NCBI GenBank assembly: GCA_002335845.1 | Contig: DDCV01000080.1 | Coordinates: forward strand, 1-14,901 | DNA length: 14,901 bases | Source of the DNA: Rickettsiales bacterium UBA1997 | GTDB taxonomy: Bacteria; Pseudomonadota; Alphaproteobacteria; Rickettsiales; UBA1997 | Reading direction: 5' to 3' | Part shown: piece after piece, positions 14,812-14,901 of the stretch | Numbering within the stretch: the first letter of the stretch is position 1 | How the letters are laid out: the number at the start of each line of letters is the position of its first letter | Made by a program: the position numbers and the translations under genes | Notes under the pieces: model-generated | Seen by the model: only the letters and a program-made list of their open reading frames with translations | What the model was told of the DNA's origin: nothing | The model's database searches: none

Positions 14812-14901
14812 CTATAAAATATGACTAATGCTATTTCCATAAATTAAGCATCTAATTACTTCATCTTTATTGCTTTTATTATTTAGTCCACCCTGAAATA
14901 C
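14812..14901 (-). CDS. Possible C-terminal end of an unidentified gene (continues past the window)
   Basis: Reading leftward from the window edge, 29 codons are open before TAG at 14812-14814; the residues (QGGLNNKSNKDEVIRC, then LIYGNSISHIL) have a protein-like mix. The stretch is too short to identify. Its position converging on ggt, with the palindrome at 14725-14755 downstream of both, is consistent with a real gene end, but an open frame of this length also arises by chance in three frames. Confidence 0.25.
   Translation of the reverse strand, partial: VFQGGLNNKSNKDEVIRCLIYGNSISHIL

Larger units (their letters stand above)
14557..14901. other. 345-base region without a confident gene
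   Basis: The region follows the ggt stop and runs to the window edge. It contains the GC-rich palindrome at 14725-14755, a minus-strand frame from 14761 to 14561 broken by a single TAG, and a minus-strand frame open from the right edge to a TAG at 14812-14814. I see no tRNA, no insertion sequence end and no other repeat shared with the rest of the window. Confidence 0.6.

Noticed and set aside
14798..14813. 16-base near-palindrome AGATCTAGCTAAATCT
   Set aside because: Short, one mismatch, and expected by chance in AT-rich DNA; no context supports an operator.
1..14901. Defence system, prophage, transposase gene, CRISPR array, tRNA or rRNA
   Set aside because: No repeat-spacer pattern, tRNA-like fold, integrase/transposase motifs or toxin-antitoxin pair was found; almost all sequence is explained by recognised housekeeping genes.

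Overview
This is an AT-rich (roughly 30% GC by eye) bacterial chromosome segment made almost entirely of dense housekeeping and biosynthetic genes. The low GC, the very short spacers, and the set of lpxB, a short DD-carboxypeptidase, a Rickettsia-type rppH, a single gspF-type gene and ccmF point to an alphaproteobacterium of the Rickettsiales/Holosporales kind. Because lipid A and peptidoglycan genes are both present, it is unlike Wolbachia or Ehrlichia. Genes for threonine, anthranilate/tryptophan, biotin and purine synthesis suggest a less reduced lineage than Rickettsia; the amino-acid-competent Deianiraeaceae are one possible comparison. This placement is inference from gene content. UGA is used as a stop and UGG encodes Trp, so the standard bacterial code applies.

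Left end (1-2911), + strand: the C-terminal part of a LamG-like (concanavalin-fold) surface or pseudopilin-like protein, overlapping lpxB (lipid A disaccharide synthase), then a secreted D-Ala-D-Ala carboxypeptidase. Between the last two lies a ~167-bp nested palindrome (1736-1902) whose right arm contains the start codon and first five codons of the carboxypeptidase.

Middle (2911-8364), - strand: eight tightly packed genes, reading from right to left rppH, holC, purN, def, gspF/pilC-like, bioD, trpG/pabA, trpD. Six of the seven junctions overlap (TAATG, ATGA or about 26 bases) and the last has a 1-base gap, so this is almost certainly one operon with translational coupling. It joins RNA decay, replication, purine synthesis, protein maturation, a pilus/secretion platform, biotin and anthranilate metabolism.

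Right part (8448-14556), + strand, divergent from that operon across 83 bases: thrC, a 312-residue Nudix-like protein whose Nudix box is split by about 30 residues, ccmF (cytochrome c haem lyase) and ggt (periplasmic gamma-glutamyltransferase), with spacers of 13, 25 and -1 bases. The last 345 bases hold no confident gene. They contain a perfect GC-rich 31-base palindrome that is probably a bidirectional terminator, a decayed-looking minus-strand frame, and a possible gene end running off the window.

I see no phage, insertion sequence with a transposase, CRISPR, toxin-antitoxin or defence system here. The least ordinary items are the palindromic element at the carboxypeptidase start and the interrupted-box Nudix protein.
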